Shown here piece by piece: positions 17,816 to 36,570 of a DNA stretch of 64,000 nt. The stretch's first letter is position 1, and the number at the start of each line of letters is the position of its first letter. A model generated the notes under the pieces. The model had not been told where the DNA came from. It searched no databases and saw nothing but the letters and a program-made list of their open reading frames with translations. Origin of the DNA: Anoplopoma fimbria (taxonomy: Eukaryota; Chordata; Actinopteri; Perciformes; Anoplopomatidae); the NCBI RefSeq assembly GCF_027596085.1, contig NC_072467.1, forward strand, positions 11,444,476 through 11,508,475, given 5' to 3'. The translations under genes were made by a program, and so were the position numbers.

Positions 17816-17984
17816 ACTCAAAACCAGATTCTGGACAAAAAAAGTAAAAATTGTATGGTTTAGTGATAATTTGTGTCACTCAAGATAACTTCATACTTCA
17901 TAACCGGCATCATCATATTGATAAGTTATCAAAACAGCTCTCCTCACATTAACTGACACAATGTTGTAAAAAATACATTAATGG

Positions 17985-18125
17985 CCCAACATGTGTTTTG
18001 TGAGGTACCAGTGACCTTTGACCACCAAATTCTTATCAATATCCTTGAGTGCAAGTTGAAGTTTGTGCCGAATTTGAAGCGATTCCTTCAAGGAGTTACT
18101 GATAATGGATGGACGGACGAACAAC
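17985..18125 (+). repeat. Interspersed repeat family B, copy 1
   Basis: Shares TGTGTT(T/C)(T/C)GTGAGGT, GACCTTTGACCACCAAATT, GAGTGCAAGT, GTTTGTGCC(G/A)AATTTG and GGATGGACGGACGAACAA-type blocks with 36365-36570. The block order matches a percomorph repeat that I recognise as very frequent. Noncoding. Confidence 0.7.
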
Positions 18126-18734
18126 TCCCAAAAATACAAGTTCCTTGTAAAGGGGGGAGGACGAGTCAGACAGGAGGGGGCAGCACGCCTGTTCCATTCT
18201 CCATCCATCTCATCTAAATGGACAAGCTGTACTTTCAGCTGTTTAGTTAGGTAAACTTCTCAGGTACAGTCTATCCAGTCTCAATATGACATGTAAATCC
18301 CAGAAGTGGGTGGCAGACTGAGAGGTAGGGGGGAGGGGGCTGATAGCATTGAGAAGGAAAGTAGTTGTCATGCATTCTTCTCATCTGTTTTTAATAAAAA
18401 CCCTTCATCCTCAGAGATTCGCTGCACCAGTAATCACCCTTCCTCATTTCCGCTGCCTTTACTTTCTCTCTCCATCTCTCATGGAGAGCGGTGAGGATGC
18501 ACAGCAGGGATGGCTCACATAATGTATGCACATCAAATTTGCGGTTATTTGAGCTGTTTATGAGGAGATTAATGCCTTAAAGATACATTTAAAGATACAT
18601 AAACACAGCTGTCACTGACATACTTTTTTTCCACCAAAAACCCTCTACCAAAAACCCTCTACCAACTGATAAATTAAAAAAATTACCCATAAGCTGTTGC
18701 AAAGGTTACAAATATCTGCACAACCTGGCATCTC
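18126..18734. other. Noncoding stretch
   Basis: No gene seen. It includes a small 14-bp tandem duplication (listed separately). Confidence 0.5.
18633..18664. repeat. 14-bp direct tandem duplication
   Basis: Two perfect copies of ACCAAAAACCCTCT followed by a partial ACCA. Confidence 0.85.
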
Positions 18735-19235
18735 TGCCCTCTAAGGGCCCTTTCACACCTGGAAGTCTAAAACCAAGGGTCACATTTTGTCACATTGTAT
18801 ACATTTGATCCGGTTAGTTTTGGTTTCACATTGCAATTATGTGAGCTCACTATGGAACTCATGACATACCTGTATACATCCTGTCGTCGTCACCTACCTG
18901 AGCTGCGTCTGCCAATGCTTATAACTTATTGGTTTGTATACAGGTTTCTGCACTCTTGTATCCTCTTTCTCATCCTCTCAGAAAGTAATTTTAGTTTTCT
19001 CTAACTTTTCTTTTTTTAAAAGGAGCTGCACTATTCTTATAACACAATGCTGGCTTGCCAGAACTTCCCCTTACTGGTCTGCAAGTCTCAATCATCCAAA
19101 AAATACTTTCACACCAGAAATGAAGCGGATCCTGGTTCAATTTGATCGGGATCGAGGCCAACTGTTTTTGTCAGACCAAGGTACAGCTGTTTGGTCTGAG
19201 GTATGATTCACACCTGTAATTTTGGTGTGGATAAA
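18735..19235. repeat. Probable interspersed repeat (TTTCACACC family)
   Basis: The flanks carry opposed GGGCCCTTTCACACCTGGAA and TATGATTCACACCTGTAATT motifs around GATCC/GGTTCAATT-type blocks. This resembles a teleost MITE-like repeat from memory. No clean inverted ends or TSD could be defined. Uncertain. Confidence 0.35.
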
Positions 19236-19979
19236 ACAAAAAGTGTTTATCATTGATCAAATTACCACTGATGACTATTGCAATCAAGCGGACTCAGTGA
19301 GAAGGAACTGCTCCATATGTAGATATCCTCATTCTAAGGTAACAAAAACAAAACGATTCTTTGTTTAGGCCACTAATGATACACTATACACAAATGAAAA
19401 TAGAGTTAGGAATATTATATTCCGTTACTGCCAATAAATCCCCCTAGATCCTACACACTATTCCTTTGAGGGCAATGAGGAAAAATGTAAAAAGGGCTGC
19501 AGCACACTAGTTTTCTAGCATTTAGGGCAGCCTACCTCAGTGTCTAGCCAAGACTCAATTCAAGGTCCAGTTATTTGCTTGTTTTGGCACTTCCAACCCC
19601 ATCACACAGTTTTCATCAGCAGATGAAATTTCTCAGACAGTCAGTTGCCCATGCACATCTGCAATGTTTGGTTCCATGCACAGCAGTGGATTAATAAAAA
19701 ACAAAAAAAACAAGGGCTCTAAATAAAATATTTAAACTGGATCACTGTGAATAGTCAGAGACTGACAGGACACCACATGCTTGTTGCAAACTGCTGCGCC
19801 TTGCCGCACTCACCTGCACCTCCCCTTTCTCCTCTCCTTCCACACTCCGTCCTCTCTGTCACTCTCTCTCTCCACTCGCTCTCCGTCTCTCCTGCGGTAA
19901 CAGAACTTTATTGGATGCCGGCAGAGCCCTTGAGGGGAAACACTTTAAATGTCTCTACAATTATACTTCTAATAATGGC

Positions 19980-19982
<3 letters not shown>

Positions 19983-20050
<68 letters not shown>
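19983..20050. repeat. (AC)34 microsatellite
   Basis: A pure AC run. It is paired with the inverted TG array at 20211-20284. Confidence 0.95.
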
Positions 20051-20052
<2 letters not shown>

Positions 20053-20208
20053 AGACACGCATGCAGCCGGGGGCTGACAGTGACACAAAGGAAGTGGAAG
20101 TTACTCTGTCAGTCAGTAAGGCTATTAATCCCTGTCACCTGAAGCTGTGAATGTGTGTGTGCGCGTATATTTGTGTGCCAATGGGAGCCAACAGTTGGCA
20201 GGAAACAG

Positions 20209-20210
<2 letters not shown>

Positions 20211-20284
<74 letters not shown>
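20211..20284. repeat. (GT)37 microsatellite
   Basis: A pure GT run of 74 bp, 160 bp from an oppositely oriented AC array. Confidence 0.95.
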
Positions 20285-20286
<2 letters not shown>

Positions 20287-20412
20287 ATGTCCTGACCTAG
20301 ACAATCTGTAGCTGGAAAACAGCAGGGAGCGGTTTAGTCAGCACGTCACCTCAGATTTAACTTCCACCCGTTGTTTGTGTGTGTGAGAAAGACTGTCCGT
20401 CCATCTACACGT

Positions 20413-20462
20413 CCATCCATCCATCCATCCATCCATCCATCCATCCATCCATCCATCCATCC
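20413..20462. repeat. (CCAT)12 tetranucleotide array
   Basis: Perfect CCAT units, 50 bp. Confidence 0.97.
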
Positions 20463-20835
20463 GTTATCTATCTACGTATACAGCTGTGAACACGGTTAAA
20501 CTGGTAAATGGAATATTTAAGGTGATCATGTCTCATTGGCCGCAGCTGTCTCGTCATATACAGTAATTCAGCCTCTTCATCATCTCGGCATTGATGCCCT
20601 GCTCACTGGGCTGTTCACAGCCACGAGGCGGCGTGATCGAATTCTGATGTAAAGAGAGGGTAAGAGATTCTAAAAAAAGGAGTGTGCGACTGCAGCATCT
20701 TTGAAGCGGCTCTAATGAACGTCCAAATTTCGTCTCCCACACTAAAGAGGCACAAATAAATTTGCTGCCTCGTCAAAAAGCTGTGAAAAAAACTTTCTTC
20801 AAAGCCGGAAATTGTTGTCCTCTTAAACCATGATT

Positions 20836-20840
<5 letters not shown>

Positions 20841-20918
<78 letters not shown>
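20841..20918. repeat. (TG)39 microsatellite
   Basis: A pure TG run of 78 bp, the third large dinucleotide array in 1 kb. Confidence 0.95.
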
Positions 20919-20919
<1 letters not shown>

Positions 20920-20970
20920 ATGAAAGTTGTACCTCTGCAGGCAAAATAAATTGCATTGTATTCTTGTGAC

Positions 20971-21060
20971 CAGGGGTGGCACTAAATACTATATTTACTC
21001 AAATTACAGTGCTGAGCATTTGTATTATGTGGCAATTACACTCCTTACTAAAAAGGCATT
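20971..21060. mobile_element. Relic of a hAT-like element end (CAGTGGTGG family)
   Basis: It starts CAGGGGTGGCACTAAATAC and continues with ATTTACTCAAATTACAGTGC. This is a decayed match to the CAGTGGTGGAAAGTAAC... terminus of a common teleost hAT MITE. It is in the opposite sense to the fragment at 6447-6552. The other end is not identified. Confidence 0.45.
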
Positions 21061-21627
21061 GGTTTTCCTTTAATATTTACCTTTCTGGCTCTGAAAGTGG
21101 AGAAAACACAGTGAACTAAATGTTTTAAATCCTCCATTATGAAGGTTGAAGTCCCACGCCTCCTCGTCTTGCTAGCCTTAGCTCCTCTTACTAGCTTCTG
21201 TAGCAAAAAAAGCTTTCTCTTTTAAGGTTTTACCAGTCTCTTTGAAAAAAAATAAAACATGTTCCAGGAGCTTTCTGCCCACATTCTGGGCTAAATTGGC
21301 CCCTAGTAGTATATATTTTGATACATCCGTATTTCAAGATAGATACTATCTTTGTTGCTGTTTTGTTTTTAGCATTTTGGGTTGCTTCTGCAGACTTGGG
21401 TTGATGGCGAAATTTCGGTCCATGCGGATCCTGAAACCATACATTTGTCTTAAAACAGCTTAGTTGTCTGAGGATATATTTTTGTGTTTTTATCAGTAAA
21501 TTTTCTGATACAGTGATGTTCAGGATTAACTTCTGTTTTTCAGTCTTAGGGCTAAAAGGCTAACCGTATCACAGAGCAATCTCTTTCCTAACAGAGAAGG
21601 ATTACATAAATATACATTTCTTCACTT

Positions 21628-21910
21628 GATAAACATTTATTTGCTTTCTTGTAAAGACTTAGACAAGAGGACCACTCTCCACTAATATCCACTATTAACT
21701 GAAAGCAGCAGCCAGTCAGAGGAAGAAAAAGCTTTTTATGGCTCTGTTTGAGGACAACAAAATCAACCTCAAAGGTCACTAATTAAACGTAATATATAGC
21801 TAACCTAGCTTTTTCACGTCTTTATGCTAAGCTAACCAGTTGGGGTGTAGCTACATATTAACAGACGTGAGAGTGATATCAATATTTGTGTCTAACTTTT
21901 GGCAAAAGAG
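21628..21910. repeat. Palindromic repeat family C, copy 2
   Basis: The left side has TTTGCTTTCTTGTAAAGACTT, and the right side reads as its diverged reverse complement (TGTCTAACTTTTGGCAAAAG). Inner inverted blocks include CAGCAGCCAGTCAGAGG and TTTATGCTAAGCTAACCAGT. The plan matches copies 1 and 3. Noncoding. Confidence 0.6.
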
Positions 21911-28346
<6,436 letters not shown>

Positions 28347-28660
28347 ACCTTTTTACGCAAGCCAGCATTTCAATTTCAATTAAAGGCTGAAGGCAGTCCT
28401 TTGTTTGGCGTGCTGTTGAGGAGAGAGAAAGAAAGTGCAAAGCGTATTACTCTTCAAACATTCAGTAGGAACAAAAGGGAAAGATTCAGTTTTGTGTCTG
28501 TCTGCCTCGCATGAAGGACAAACTCTTTTCAATGGTTTTTGGAGGACACACACACCTACACTCATTCAAGCATAAACTCCTCCACACTTATGCCAGTTCC
28601 TTCTATCAGGTCCTACACATACACATGTACAGTATGCACACAATAGGTGGTCTGTATATA

Positions 28661-28693
28661 CACTATATATATATATATATATTGTATATAGTG
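28661..28693. repeat. AT-rich near-palindrome around (TA)n
   Basis: CACTATATA at the left and TATATAGTG at the right frame a TA run, forming a potential cruciform. Confidence 0.7.
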
Positions 28694-31600
28694 TGCCTGC
28701 AGTTACAATGATGAATGTGAAGCAGGGCCTTCTCTCTCAGTGGTGAATCTGCGTGCTGCGGCTAAACTAATAACAAATGCTGCAAACTCGATTTTACTTA
28801 AAGAAGAAATGGAACATCTTTTTTAACAACTACATTCTCTGGTTATGAAACACTTTTACAAGAAAGTCTCTTGTTCATGCTGATACACTTATCCTCTAAT
28901 ATCACTTAAAAGTTCAGAGTTTCAGCCTACAGTGCAGCCCTTCTGGGAGCAGTCGCGATTTCAGAAAACTATCAGAAAATGCTATCCATTTGCATCTTGG
29001 GTAGTGTAGTGGCTATATTCTCCAGAGAAAGAGAAGTAAACTGAAATGAATATCTCTGGTTCTACGGCATCAGTTAAAAAACAAAAGACTTGAGATTCTA
29101 TAGCCATGCTAGCAGCTATGTCGGGCTGTACATAGGGAGCAATGCTTTGAGCCAAATCCAAAATGGCGTGTGTATTGCTGGGGACCCAAGGACGTACAGT
29201 GACGGATTTAGTGCAATTCGGACATGCGATGCAGTCAATATTAATAAACTTTGAATCAACATGATTTTGAGCGTTGTTCAGCAGTGGGGGCGAGGTTTCA
29301 GGGCTCCGCAGATTAAGTCCAGCATGTCGTTGTCAGCAGGTCTTTTCAGGCCAAGGCTCCTTTACTGCAGTTCACTTTTGCTGCTGGATGCTGGATTTAC
29401 TAGTGTTAATCCAACACCCCAACTCTACCTCACTTCCCTGGAGTCAACTAGCAATGAGTGGTTCTCTGCAAGCAGCGCTTTTGGGCCCCAAGCAATCAGC
29501 CCGTTTCAAACAGCAGAGCCCCGAACGACCACTGCACTATAGTTTCACAAAAAACAAAAACTGGCTACATTATGACAAAAGTCAGGGTATCACCAAAGTC
29601 AACAGGCTTCATCTTCTGGGGACCATGTGACTCACAATAGAAGGCACGAGTGACTACTTGAGAGACATCTCCTTTATAAAGGTATAACGATATAAAGGTA
29701 TGCTTAAGGAAATCCCTTTAGATTCATAGTACCCTGATGAAACTTCCATTTATGGATTTATAAAGCATCTTCTTTCATCGGTGTAAAGACATCAGTCTGC
29801 TCCTTTAATGAACTTCCAACCTCAGCACACAATGCATGTATGTAACATTACCTGACTGTTTGCGCGTAGACTACATTATTTGTGTGGCCTCTTGAAGGAA
29901 AAGTCTAAGCAGCATCTGAGCTGGTGCAAGTGGACCAAAACATCAACATTATACGTCAAGTTTAATTTAAACTCCCGGCTCATGACAAGAATGTCTGTTT
30001 ATTTCACTTACTGTCAACTGTGTGATGTTGTGGAATGAGTATGGATGGATTTGGAATGAAAGAGTCAGATTGTGTCGAGAGTGGGATGACAAAATCAAAG
30101 GGATAATCCAACCATGACTGTAACCAAACTGAATCCAATAAATTGTTTGTGATTTCAAACTGTGCTCTATGGCCCTGGTGAGGCTCTGACGCATGCACTC
30201 CTAACAGTTCAAAGCTTGTATTGCTGATGATCATTTAATTCAAGCTCACAAAAATGTTATTTTACTTTTGTAATTGCTGTGGCATCAACAAAATGCTACA
30301 GTTTAAACCCTAATCATTTAATAGTACAGCTATTTTCATTTTGATGTTTTCAAGGGCCTTTTACCCAAATAATTTCACTCTTGTGAGTGACACCCTGTCA
30401 CTGGGGTCACCATATGGGCATTTTATTTGTTCATTTTCATCAATCTTTGTGATCTAGAGGTGTCAGTAACGCTTCTTGACTTCATTTAACTCTGTTATCC
30501 GTCTCACTTTCTTAGAGCAGGACGGATCGTGTGGGTGTGGGAGCAAAAAGACAAATTCCTTTTTTTCACACAGAACCAGAACTAGGTTGTGATAGAACTT
30601 GGTTTTCAGAAATAATTTCACCCAAATAATGTCCCTTTTTAAGTTGTTTTATTGAAATTATTTAACCAATATACTTCAAATCTAAGAAAAACCATCATGG
30701 TAACAGGTTTACCAAAAAAGTGTAGGAAGCACTCTGAATGTTTACAGCAAAGCCCCAAATCTTTGCGGTTGCATGTTACATGTGTGACGTTTTTTGTGCT
30801 GAACCCAGATCATATGCATAGGAACAAATGTGTTTTTGCTCAGCCCCTTTTACTGGAGCACCAGCAGGGAGAGTTTCCAGCATTCACACACTGACTGTCA
30901 GGCCACTAAATGTGCAAGGAAAGTAAACAGCTTCACCATAGTAATACAGTTGGCAGCCCATAAGAGAAGTCTTGCACATTAAAATCTCTGGAAATGCTTT
31001 GATAACTAGTTCATTTATTTATCAGCTCCTATCTAAACAACTATTCTGTATAGAACTGAATAGAGAATTTTGCCCTAAGATTTTGCAGTTGCAAATGTTT
31101 ACGTATTATGATGTGTCTTTTTTGATTTTTTGAAGTACGTCATCTTATATCAATGAAGTGACATAAAAAAATAGTAATTCAGTCAGACTATCAGGCTAGG
31201 ACGAGTTTCTAATACGTTGTTTGAAGGTACTAAATCCAAAACTCAGAGCATATCTGGTACGTCCACATGGCTTTTAACATCGCAACGGCTGAGACAGAGG
31301 TTGATTCATCTTGCTTGGTTAATTCAGCTGGCTTGGTGCCAGTGGCTCGCAGTTAACAGTGCTAACAGCGCTAACAATGCAAACAACTGCAACAGCGCTG
31401 ACAAAGCTATCAGTGAAGGAGAACTGGATGGTGGGTGCTTTGCTTCCGCAAAGACGATTAGGCGGCCTTATAAACTGTACCTGCCTTATGAATGTAGTGC
31501 AGAGCGGCAGCCATGAGCTAACCAGTGGGGAGTGCTAACATGCTATAAAAGGAATACCGCCCAGCCTTGCTATGTCAACAAAGCACAAAGGTAGTCATTA

Positions 31601-32127
31601 CTCCACAATATCTTAATATATCCAATCCGTGTTTGCTGCTACGATATACATTCTCTGAATATTGTACAGAGAACCTTCAACATATTGCTTTGATTTACTT
31701 TAACTGTTGTATGTTAAACAATGCAAAACCTGTTGCCATTGATATCTTGGCAATTTGTGATAAGTTGGAAACAAACTGATGAACCAGTCTGCATGATTGG
31801 TGACCTTCAAAAGAAAAAAGAATCTTCAACTGAGGGTTTGATGTGAATAAAATATTAGCAGTTGATTAATGCTCATATACATCACCACCATAATTTACCT
31901 CTCTTATACTTTGTAAAGCAGAAGACCTTGCACTTTTCTTGCATGAATTTCTAATGTCAATAGTTGAGAACTATTATATGGTCAAGAACTTGCATTCGTA
32001 TCCTTGGAAACTAGTGAGGTTTGAAGTCTTGTCCCATACAGCAGTGGCACCCTCGTAGACCCTGATGACACTGACAAATTCAGATATGTCGGTCTTTGTA
32101 TAGCTGAAGTCAGTGGAGGTTCAGGCA
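28694..32127. other. Noncoding stretch
   Basis: No recognisable gene. 31370-31410 has short imperfect GCTAACA(G/A) iterations. The frame at 31217-31516 is Asn/Ala-rich because of these and shows no domain. Confidence 0.5.
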
Positions 32128-32545
32128 AAGCCGTGTTCCCGCTGCATGATACGGCTCTGCAAGACTCGACTCACTTCCGGTACAAGGTCCTTTTCTCTAA
32201 GACATGTTTCCACTTCAGATAGTGCCTCTGGGGTGTTGGCTGGATTATCAGATGATCGCCTTGCTATGGCATGTAAAACTGGACTGACATCATCTTCAAA
32301 GGGACATCAAAAGATGAAATTCTGCACTTCGCCAATTGCACGGCATGGTGTGTTTGGCTTTGTTTTCTGAGCTGCCATTTTTTAAAATCTTGGTCCAGCA
32401 AACAAAAAATTGCAGCCGCTAGTAATGCTAGTTTGGCTAGCTTTGCTGGTGATGATTCCCTCTGTCTAGTCATTGGTCTGCAGTGTTTTAACTCCAATTT
32501 GGAACCTCAGTTGAGGTGGTACCAAAAATGGAATGGTGCCATCTA
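32128..32545. repeat. Probable interspersed repeat (CCGCTGCAT...GGTACCA)
   Basis: CCCGCTGCATGATACGGCTC and AGACTCGACTCACTTCC at the left, with GAGGTGGTACCAAAAATGG at the right, resemble decayed ends of a teleost nonautonomous DNA element from memory. No TSD was defined. Uncertain. Confidence 0.35.
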
Positions 32546-33924
32546 CAACTTTTGCAAATGACGACTTGTAAAATAACTGTTCTAATGGATAATAAACTGA
32601 TCTGACAGGACTGCTTGGTGGAAAACTTTTGCAAACAAATATAATATGATTTCATTTAAATTACACTGCTCACCCCATGTTCTCCCCTGAGCATTGTGGG
32701 TTACCAGCCACAACTTGTTGAACTGACGGTGTGGTCAGACTTGGTGTAGCGTGCTTCAGTAAACCAAGTTGAGGGACCCAGTGTGTAAGTATGCGGTTTG
32801 TTTCTGCAGATACCAGAAAGTTTTGTGACGGTCATTATGAATCACAAGGAGTGCGGTAATTATTTGTACACTACATAAGCAAGTTGCTGCAGAAAGCATG
32901 ATGAATGCTTTACAACAAGACTAAAATAACTCTGGGCTGGAACAATGTATTCTGCAAACGTGAGGGGATACAGATCACAAGTGAGAAAGCAGAATGTGAC
33001 TCAACACAGGGGGACACTAGGTGGGGACATGAGCTATTGTGCACCATGTTTAAATGAGCATTATCAGTTTGCTGGTATTCCCATGCATATTCAACGTTAA
33101 CCTAAAAGCAGCTGTAGACAATAAAAGATTTGTACGTCCCAAAATGAGATTAAAATACACCATTAAACTTATATTTACACATGCATCCTGACAAAGCAGA
33201 GACAGACTTCAAAACCCAGAGGTGAAAGAGTCAAATAATTCCAAAGAAACTATTGCGGTGCATTGATGGGATGTGTAAATAGAACTTAATGAAAAGATCA
33301 AATTCCTAACAGACTAGATGCCTGTTAATGCACTCAGATTCCATTTAAAGCAAAAATGCCCTTCTGTATTATGCACAATGACAATATCCATCAAGAGACG
33401 TTGCCAACATATCAGTTATTAAGCATTTCAGGGGCTCAATAAAACCATGAATTTTGTAACCAAAGCTCTTAAATTGCACATGTGAGAAAACCCAGGGAGA
33501 TCTGGAATCTCACCTCCTAAGCCAGAGCGATAATGTGGAAAGAGAAATGTGCAAACAGTTTTTTACTTGGTTTTTTTTTTTAACCTTGCAACATGAACTA
33601 ATTTCACCATAACCAGTTTCTGAGAATATTTGACTGAGAAATATTTTTGCCATATATTTGCTAAATTCAGATTTAGTTGAGAACTATTTAGTTCTTTAAT
33701 AGTCAACATAGACGCTGCAAAGTCCATGTGTGTGTGCGACACTGCCCCTGATTATAAAGGCCCTGAAAACACAGGTTCTTACAGTACAACCAAATAACTA
33801 GCCAAAGTTGAAATAGTTATTTCACATCAGATAGGCATATTTTGAGTGTAATGTGTTTTTGTCTATGCTCTGTCCTGAAGTGCATTTGATAAATCCTTTT
33901 TTCTTTTTCTGTCTACATTAAAGC

Positions 33925-33954
33925 TTTTTGCAGTTGCTAAAACAACTGCAAAAA
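33925..33954. repeat. Perfect 12-bp stem-loop
   Basis: TTTTTGCAGTTG and CAACTGCAAAAA are perfect inverted repeats around a 6-nt loop, CTAAAA. The following T-poor sequence does not suggest a Pol III terminator. Confidence 0.8.
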
Positions 33955-34028
33955 ACTAGGGCTCTTTGTCAAAACTCAAGAACTTTGCTCCACATTTTTT
34001 TGTTTTATATGGTTCATGGTCGCCCCAT

Positions 34029-34060
34029 CTCAGTTAAAAATACTCAGTTAAAAATACTCA
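34029..34060. repeat. 14-bp tandem duplication
   Basis: Two copies of CTCAGTTAAAAATA plus a partial third. Confidence 0.85.
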
Positions 34061-34959
34061 TATTGTCAAGCCAAACTAAGTTGAGGTAATGTTAAAAATC
34101 TTTATTTCCATATTTTGATTGTTGCTGATTTAGTCCTAGTTTTGAAAAGCCATAACTTTTTGATGTTGCTGTTGGGGGTATACAGTTGGATTATGTGTTT
34201 TTATTAAGGAAGCATCATCCCATGGTGAATAGGCATGTTTACAATGTTTACAATTCAGGCACGCCATGTCAGGAAACATGGGGGGGCTCCCAGCGGCTGG
34301 AAGTTGGCTGGGAACTGGCTGGCAGACGGCGGGGAGGGGAAATTCTCGGTGGCTGCATCTGTAGTGTAAAGGCACCTTGAGAAAAATGTTTCACTGTCGC
34401 CTTCTGTTAGACTTAGAGTCAGAATCATGTCCGTAGATTTAATCGTGGTCTGAGAAAATGATAATTGGATGCTACATTTAAACACTAATGAAGACCACAG
34501 TAGACACAGCAAGTGAAAACTACTTCTAGAACATGAATCAGAAGGGAGGATATGAAAGTTAGAAAAAAGAAGGGTATGGTAAGAGTTTAAAAAAGGACTA
34601 AAAGAGGAGCCCATTGGAAAAAGAGAACCATACAGTATGTGTGGGTATTGTGAACAGCTGATTTTGCCTGCAATCACTACCCACAACACACTGCGTCTGT
34701 GAAACACTGACATACACACACAAACAAAATGCATCGCCTGAAAGACCCAGCACCAATTAGCCAAACTAAAATATATTTGTTGACTACCAAACATAATCCT
34801 CACATCCAACTAGCTACTAGCAAAATTATCTGTATTTTGAATATTCTGAGCAGGAGTGTAATGTATATTTGCACTACAGAAAAGGCAGAGTCACTGCAGA
34901 CTGGTCAGCTAATTAAACGACTGCTTGGCCTCGGCGGCAGTTAATGCTGTTCAATTATG

Positions 34960-35190
34960 AATGAGAGAGATGGGGTGAAGAGGGCAGCACAATCAATGGG
35001 AGGGAGGGTTCTTGGGATGGATGGAGGGATGAAAGGGATAAGCAAGACGGGAAGAAGGAAGGATTTGAAAGAGAGGAGCAAATAAAGGATGAAGGGGGAG
35101 AAGAAATCAAAGAAGAGAGAGCAAGTTTGAAAACAGAGACCGGAGAAGACTGCAAGAAAAAGAGACAAAGAAAGAGAAAGAGACCATTCT
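34960..35190. repeat. Purine-rich (GA) low-complexity tract
   Basis: About 230 bp dominated by GGAGGGA, GAAGAAGGAAGG and AAAGAGAAAGAG blocks on the + strand. It has possible triplex-forming character. Confidence 0.7.
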
Positions 35191-36364
35191 CTTCAAACAA
35201 ACGCAGGGGTGGGGGTTCCACACTTGATGTTGAGGCTGTGTTTAGCAGCTTTGAACTAGACAGGTCTAATTTAGTGTCAGTCTGGCTGAAACTGGGCCTT
35301 TTGGCGAGATGGCACCCACTGTTTGTTTTGGTCTATCTGACAGCCAGAGGCACCTCTCTTTATCTCTCTCTCTCTTTCTCACTGTCTCTCTTGTCACATC
35401 TTTGTCCAGATATAAGTTGTTTCTCCCTGCTGCTGTCACCTGCTTCTCACCTGTCATTTTTAAAGGCACAGGCTTACCGCGGCAGTAGCCTGGGGCCAAA
35501 TTACGTAGAATAACATCAAGCCTGACTTTGTGTGCCGCTCGTAAAAAGGAAGTTCTCCTTTGACGCTCTATCTCCCTCTGTGTGTGTAATAAGCGCTTGT
35601 ATGCATGCATTATGTGTGTCAGAGATGGATACAGTTTACCTATAGTGACTTATAGTGAGAATAGTGCCGGCCTGCAGCTTTTGGCAAGTTCATTTCTTTA
35701 TCATATATGTATGCTTCACTATGAATTCATAATAATGACCTGTTTTTGGTGCCACGGCAGTGGTAAAATGTATCTGCAGTTGTTAGTGGTTGTTGGTGCA
35801 TTGGTGTATGTCATTTAAGTAAGTTTGTAATATGTACATGTATACTGTAGTGCTTTTCAAAGACGTAGGTCACAAACTGCTTGACAAGGGCATTTTACAA
35901 CATACCAGAAAGAAATCCTACAAGATGAAGTGATATTAAATTAAATTAATTGTGTGCACATTAATGATGTTTGTGCACACAAACAAATGTTACACATGCA
36001 CAGTTTTTCGGCACAATAACACTAGTGTAGTGTAGTGACATTGCAGACTGTTTGTACAGAGCCTTCCCGCAGACCCTCGATATTTATGTAACACTGACCC
36101 TAGTGGTACCTTGCATACTTGGAAGATGTTGAGCTTCACTACAGTAAGTCCGTCAAGAACTGTTGGCAATTTGGGGACTTTCTCACTTGATTTGGCGACT
36201 ATCAAGACCACTTTAGCAACTCTTTTTCAAACTAGAATTACCGCCTTGTGGTTGTATGCTACAGCCAACCAGTCATGATGCAGTTTACATACTTGTCAGT
36301 CCAAAATGTCAGAACTTCATCATTTAATCCTATGAAACATTCTATTAGCAAGTGAATTCTTGAG

Positions 36365-36570
36365 TTATTGCACATAATGTGTTCCGTGAGGTCACAGTGA
36401 CTTTTGACCAACAAATTATAATCAATTCATCATTAAGTGCAAGTGGACGTTTGTGCCAAATTTGTAAAAGTTTGCTTTAATATCTTGAGATATTATGTTC
36501 AAGAGAATGGGATAGTTAGTCACAGTGACCTTGACCTTTGACCTCTTAAATCTAATCAGTAGGTGTGCAC
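36365..36570 (+). repeat. Interspersed repeat family B, copy 2
   Basis: ATAATGTGTTCCGTGAGGTC, CAGTGACTTTTGACCAACAA, AAGTGCAAGTGGACGTTTGT and GCCAAATTTG follow the same order as copy 1. The second half (AAGAGAATGGGATAG, CAGTGACCTTGACCTTTGAC) extends beyond it. Noncoding. Confidence 0.7.

Larger units (their letters stand above)
32546..36364. other. Noncoding stretch
   Basis: Holds a 12-bp stem-loop at 33925-33954, a 14-bp tandem duplication at 34029-34056 and a purine-rich tract at 34960-35190. Otherwise nothing recognisable. The frame at 34255-34809 (minus) shows no known domain. Confidence 0.5.

Noticed and set aside
34255..34809. 184-codon minus-strand frame
   Set aside because: Ser/Leu/Phe-rich, no recognisable domain, no splice context; length alone is not enough in 64 kb of six frames.
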